Positions 6,809 through 8,625 of a DNA stretch of 8,625 bases are shown piece by piece (the first letter of the stretch is position 1; every line of letters starts with the position of its first letter). The stretch is from Thermoproteota archaeon (GTDB lineage: Archaea; Thermoproteota; Methanomethylicia; Nezhaarchaeales; WYZ-LMO8), in NCBI GenBank assembly GCA_011605835.1, contig JAAOZJ010000113.1, forward strand, positions 1-8,625, written 5' to 3'. The notes below the pieces were generated by a model that worked only from the letters and a program-made list of their open reading frames with translations, did no database searches and was not told the DNA's origin. A program made the translations under genes and the position numbers.

Positions 6809-7393
6809 TTGATACTCGCGGTCACGTGGCACATAGACGGCGTGATTGGGTCGCTGGTCAGGGAGGACTCTAGAGAGCTGGCAAATCGAGGATACGACGT
6901 CGTGGTCCTGCACCCATGGCACGACGATGCAAGCGTCAGAGAGGGCGGCGTCACGTACAGGCACGTTGCCATAACCATAAAGAGTAACGTGAACATAGTC
7001 ACAAGCGTGATATCGGCCCTAGGAGACTTCGCTAGGGCCATGTCCGAGCTATTCCACGAGCGCTATGACCCCTCCCGAGTTAGGTTGATAATCTCTTATG
7101 AGTGGACGGGCTCCCTCCTCGGCTCCTTGGCCAAGAAGTTCTTGGAAAGACCCTTAATGACCTCCGTTCACAGTGTGGAGAGCATGAGGACTAGCGAGAA
7201 GAGCTTGCTAAGCCTCAGCATTCGTGGTTTGGAGATGCGCTTCTTGCACTACTCCGATTTGGTTGTTGCCAGGTCTGAGGAGGCCTACGCGAGAGTGTTA
7301 GCAGAATACAGAGTACCCAGCGACAGGGCGAAGGTGGCACTGAGTCCGAAGGACATGGCATCTATAGTGATGGAGGTGTTAGAGAGTCCGTGA
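6809..7393 (+). CDS. Stand-alone N-terminal domain of a GT4/GT5-like (GT-B) glycosyltransferase
   Basis: This 194-residue protein has the N-terminal Rossmann domain of a GT-B glycosyltransferase and nothing more. Residues 1-36 (strand, VIGSLVREDSRELANRGYDVVVLHP) match the opening of the next gene's product, where the loop reads VGGLARH. SYEWTGSLLGSLAKKFLERPLMTSVHS (96-122) matches that protein's VHDWLTATAG...TTIHS segment. RVPSDRAKVALSP (168-180) matches its RVPEDKISVISNG hinge. The chain ends there. The nucleotide-sugar-binding C-terminal domain, with its GR...K and E-x7-E motifs, is absent, and the GG of the N-terminal loop is replaced by GS, so it is unlikely to be an independent transferase. 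The TTG start is uncertain by a few codons. The stop overlaps the next start as GTGA. It may be a partner subunit or acceptor-binding half for the next protein, or a degenerate duplicate. Confidence 0.72.
   Translation: MILAVTWHIDGVIGSLVREDSRELANRGYDVVVLHPWHDDASVREGGVTYRHVAITIKSNVNIVTSVISALGDFARAMSELFHERYDPSRVRLIISYEWTGSLLGSLAKKFLERPLMTSVHSVESMRTSEKSLLSLSIRGLEMRFLHYSDLVVARSEEAYARVLAEYRVPSDRAKVALSPKDMASIVMEVLESP
7372..7378 (+). promoter_or_regulatory. Ribosome binding site of the glycosyltransferase
   Basis: GGAGGTG lies 11 bases before GTG 7390, inside the 3' end of the preceding gene. The start and the upstream stop share the four bases GTGA (7390-7393), so the two genes are probably translationally coupled. 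Confidence 0.5.
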
Positions 7394-8598
7394 AAGTCTT
7401 GATGCTAAGCTGGGAGTATCCACCTAGGATCGTGGGCGGCTTGGCTCGTCACGTTTATTGGCTCTCGAAGGCTTTGGCCCAGCGAGGCGTAGAGGTGACG
7501 GTAATAACGCTCGACTACCCCGAGACCCCGAGGGTCGAGCAGGAGAAGAACTTGAAGATAGTCAGGGTCGCTGGCCACGGCTTCACATCCAGCGACTTCG
7601 CCTCCTGGGTTCATCAGTTTAACCTGAACATGATCGAGGCAGCGCTCGAAGAAGAGGACGTATCGCTTATTCACGTCCACGACTGGCTCACGGCCACAGC
7701 CGGCATAACCCTTAAACACCTCCTTAGAAAGCCCTTGATAACCACCATTCACTCGACCGAGTACGGTAGAAGGCGCGGAGTGCTTCACGAGGAGCTCCAA
7801 AGGCACATACACGAGGTCGAGTGGTGGTTAGCTTACGAGAGCTGGAGAGTGATAGTCTGTAGCCATTACATGAAAGGTGAGCTCATGCGCTTTTTAAGGG
7901 TGCCCGAGGACAAGATATCGGTCATATCAAACGGGATAAACCCCTTTGAGCTGAAGTTACAGTTCGACGTTCGCGAGATTAGGAGGAAGTATGCCGATGA
8001 CTGGGAGAAGATAGTGCTCTTCGTTGGAAGGATGGTATACGAGAAAGGACCTCATGTTTTCGTTGATGCCGCTTTATCTCTTCTATCAAGAAGGCAGGAT
8101 GTGAAATTCGTGCTTGTCGGCGAGGGTCCCATGCGCAAGGACCTCATGGACAAGATCTACAAGAGCGGTCTCTGGCACAAGTTCTACTTCACGGGCTTCG
8201 TGGAGGACATAGAGCTCTACGAGCTCTATGAAGTGTGTGACATAGCGGTCTTCCCCAGCCTCTACGAGCCCTTTGGTATAGTAGCCTTGGAGGCGATGTC
8301 GGTTGGCAAGCCTGTTGTGGTCTCGGATACTGGCGGCCTCTCTGAAATAGTAGTCGATGGCTTCAACGGTTTAAAGGTGCCTCCAGGCGATGTTCGTGCA
8401 TTGAGTTACGCGATAGAGCGTTTGATAGTGAACCGAGGCATGGCTGAGGAGATGGGAAGGAATGGAGCCCAAAGAGTGAAGGAGCTTTACTCTTGGGATG
8501 TCGTGGGGGAGAAGACCTTTAGACTTTACGAGCAGGTATTGCGTGAGTATTCCAGCAACCCTTGGAAGCCCAAGAAGCTCACGAGAGCGCTTCTTTGA
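7390..8598 (+). CDS. GT4/GT5-like glycosyltransferase, probable glycogen synthase
   Basis: A complete 402-residue GT-B transferase, cytosolic, with both Rossmann domains. The N-terminal domain opens with EYPPRIVGGLARH (9-21), the glycine loop seen in glycogen-synthase-like GT4 enzymes. HVHDWLTATAG (95-105) and TTIHSTEYGR (118-127) follow, then the hinge ISNGINPFE (179-187). The C-terminal domain carries VGRMVYEKG (212-220), with the basic pair Arg214 and Lys219 that binds the donor phosphates, and EPFGIVALE (293-301), the E-x7-E motif of retaining transferases. DTGGLSEIVVDGFNG (313-327) completes the donor site. GTG is chosen as start because it overlaps the previous stop and places the first strand correctly. 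The locus suggests it extends alpha-1,4-glucan from a nucleotide-glucose. Sequence alone does not exclude another GT4 activity such as sucrose- or trehalose-type synthesis, or cell-surface glycan synthesis. Confidence 0.85.
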   Translation: MKVLMLSWEYPPRIVGGLARHVYWLSKALAQRGVEVTVITLDYPETPRVEQEKNLKIVRVAGHGFTSSDFASWVHQFNLNMIEAALEEEDVSLIHVHDWLTATAGITLKHLLRKPLITTIHSTEYGRRRGVLHEELQRHIHEVEWWLAYESWRVIVCSHYMKGELMRFLRVPEDKISVISNGINPFELKLQFDVREIRRKYADDWEKIVLFVGRMVYEKGPHVFVDAALSLLSRRQDVKFVLVGEGPMRKDLMDKIYKSGLWHKFYFTGFVEDIELYELYEVCDIAVFPSLYEPFGIVALEAMSVGKPVVVSDTGGLSEIVVDGFNGLKVPPGDVRALSYAIERLIVNRGMAEEMGRNGAQRVKELYSWDVVGEKTFRLYEQVLREYSSNPWKPKKLTRALL

Positions 8599-8606
8599 CT
8601 TAGTGG

Positions 8607-8620
8607 TCTTTTACGTTTTA
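8607..8620 (+). terminator. Possible T-rich archaeal terminator
   Basis: Two T-runs (TCTTTTACGTTTTA) begin 9 bases after the stop of the last gene. Archaeal transcription often ends at such U-rich stretches without a hairpin. The window ends five bases later, so the context cannot be judged. Confidence 0.35.
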
Positions 8621-8625
8621 CCGAC

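Noticed and set aside
7405..7812. A 135-codon minus-strand open frame opposite the N-terminal half of the glycosyltransferase.
   Set aside because: The plus strand here encodes conserved GT-B motifs; the antisense translation resembles nothing and is an effect of codon bias.
6809..8598. The half and full glycosyltransferases as one gene split by a frameshift.
   Set aside because: Each begins with its own N-terminal Rossmann domain; the second is complete from its GTG. Joining them would give two N-terminal domains and one C-terminal domain, so this is a duplication or separate subunit and not a frameshift.
1..8625. A defence island, mobile element, CRISPR array or RNA gene.
   Set aside because: No direct repeats with regular spacing, transposase or integrase motifs, terminal inverted repeats, or tRNA/rRNA-like segments were seen. 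Nearly all bases are accounted for by eight metabolic, transport or regulatory genes.

Overview
The window looks like chromosomal DNA of a hyperthermophilic archaeon, most likely a Thermoproteota (crenarchaeal) lineage. The signs are heavy use of AGG/AGA arginine and ATA isoleucine codons, short intergenic gaps, archaeal BRE/TATA-like elements, GTG and TTG starts, 4-base GTGA gene overlaps, and protein families typical of archaeal polysaccharide metabolism (GH57, a short GT35 phosphorylase, an archaeal-type debranching enzyme). I cannot assign a genus. I found no RNA genes, CRISPR arrays, insertion sequences or phage genes.

Left part, minus strand: a multi-spanning permease of the ArsB/NhaD/SLC13 type (1-1253, C-terminus cut by the window edge) lies 51 bases downstream of a compact alpha-glucan phosphorylase (1305-2864) in the same orientation. 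A 92-base divergent intergenic region (2865-2956) carries one self-complementary TATA-like octamer, TTATATAA, with purine-rich BRE-like flanks on both sides. It could serve the phosphorylase leftwards and the amylase rightwards.

Right part, plus strand: a GH57 alpha-amylase-type enzyme (2957-4447), an amylo-alpha-1,6-glucosidase-type glycogen debranching enzyme (4487-6550, possibly with its own leaderless promoter), an 80-residue winged-helix protein (6547-6789, start overlapping the debranching stop as GTGA), a 194-residue stand-alone N-terminal half of a GT-B glycosyltransferase (6809-7393, TTG start), and a full-length GT4/GT5-like glycosyltransferase resembling glycogen synthases (7390-8598, again a GTGA overlap). 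A T-rich stretch after the last gene may be the terminator.

Together the genes read as a glycogen / alpha-glucan storage locus. The full glycosyltransferase would extend alpha-1,4 chains; phosphorylase would release glucose-1-phosphate; the debranching enzyme would remove alpha-1,6 stubs; the GH57 enzyme would hydrolyse or rearrange alpha-1,4 chains. The small winged-helix protein is a candidate local regulator. The least explained part is the distal trio: the winged-helix protein, the orphan half-glycosyltransferase and the full glycosyltransferase.
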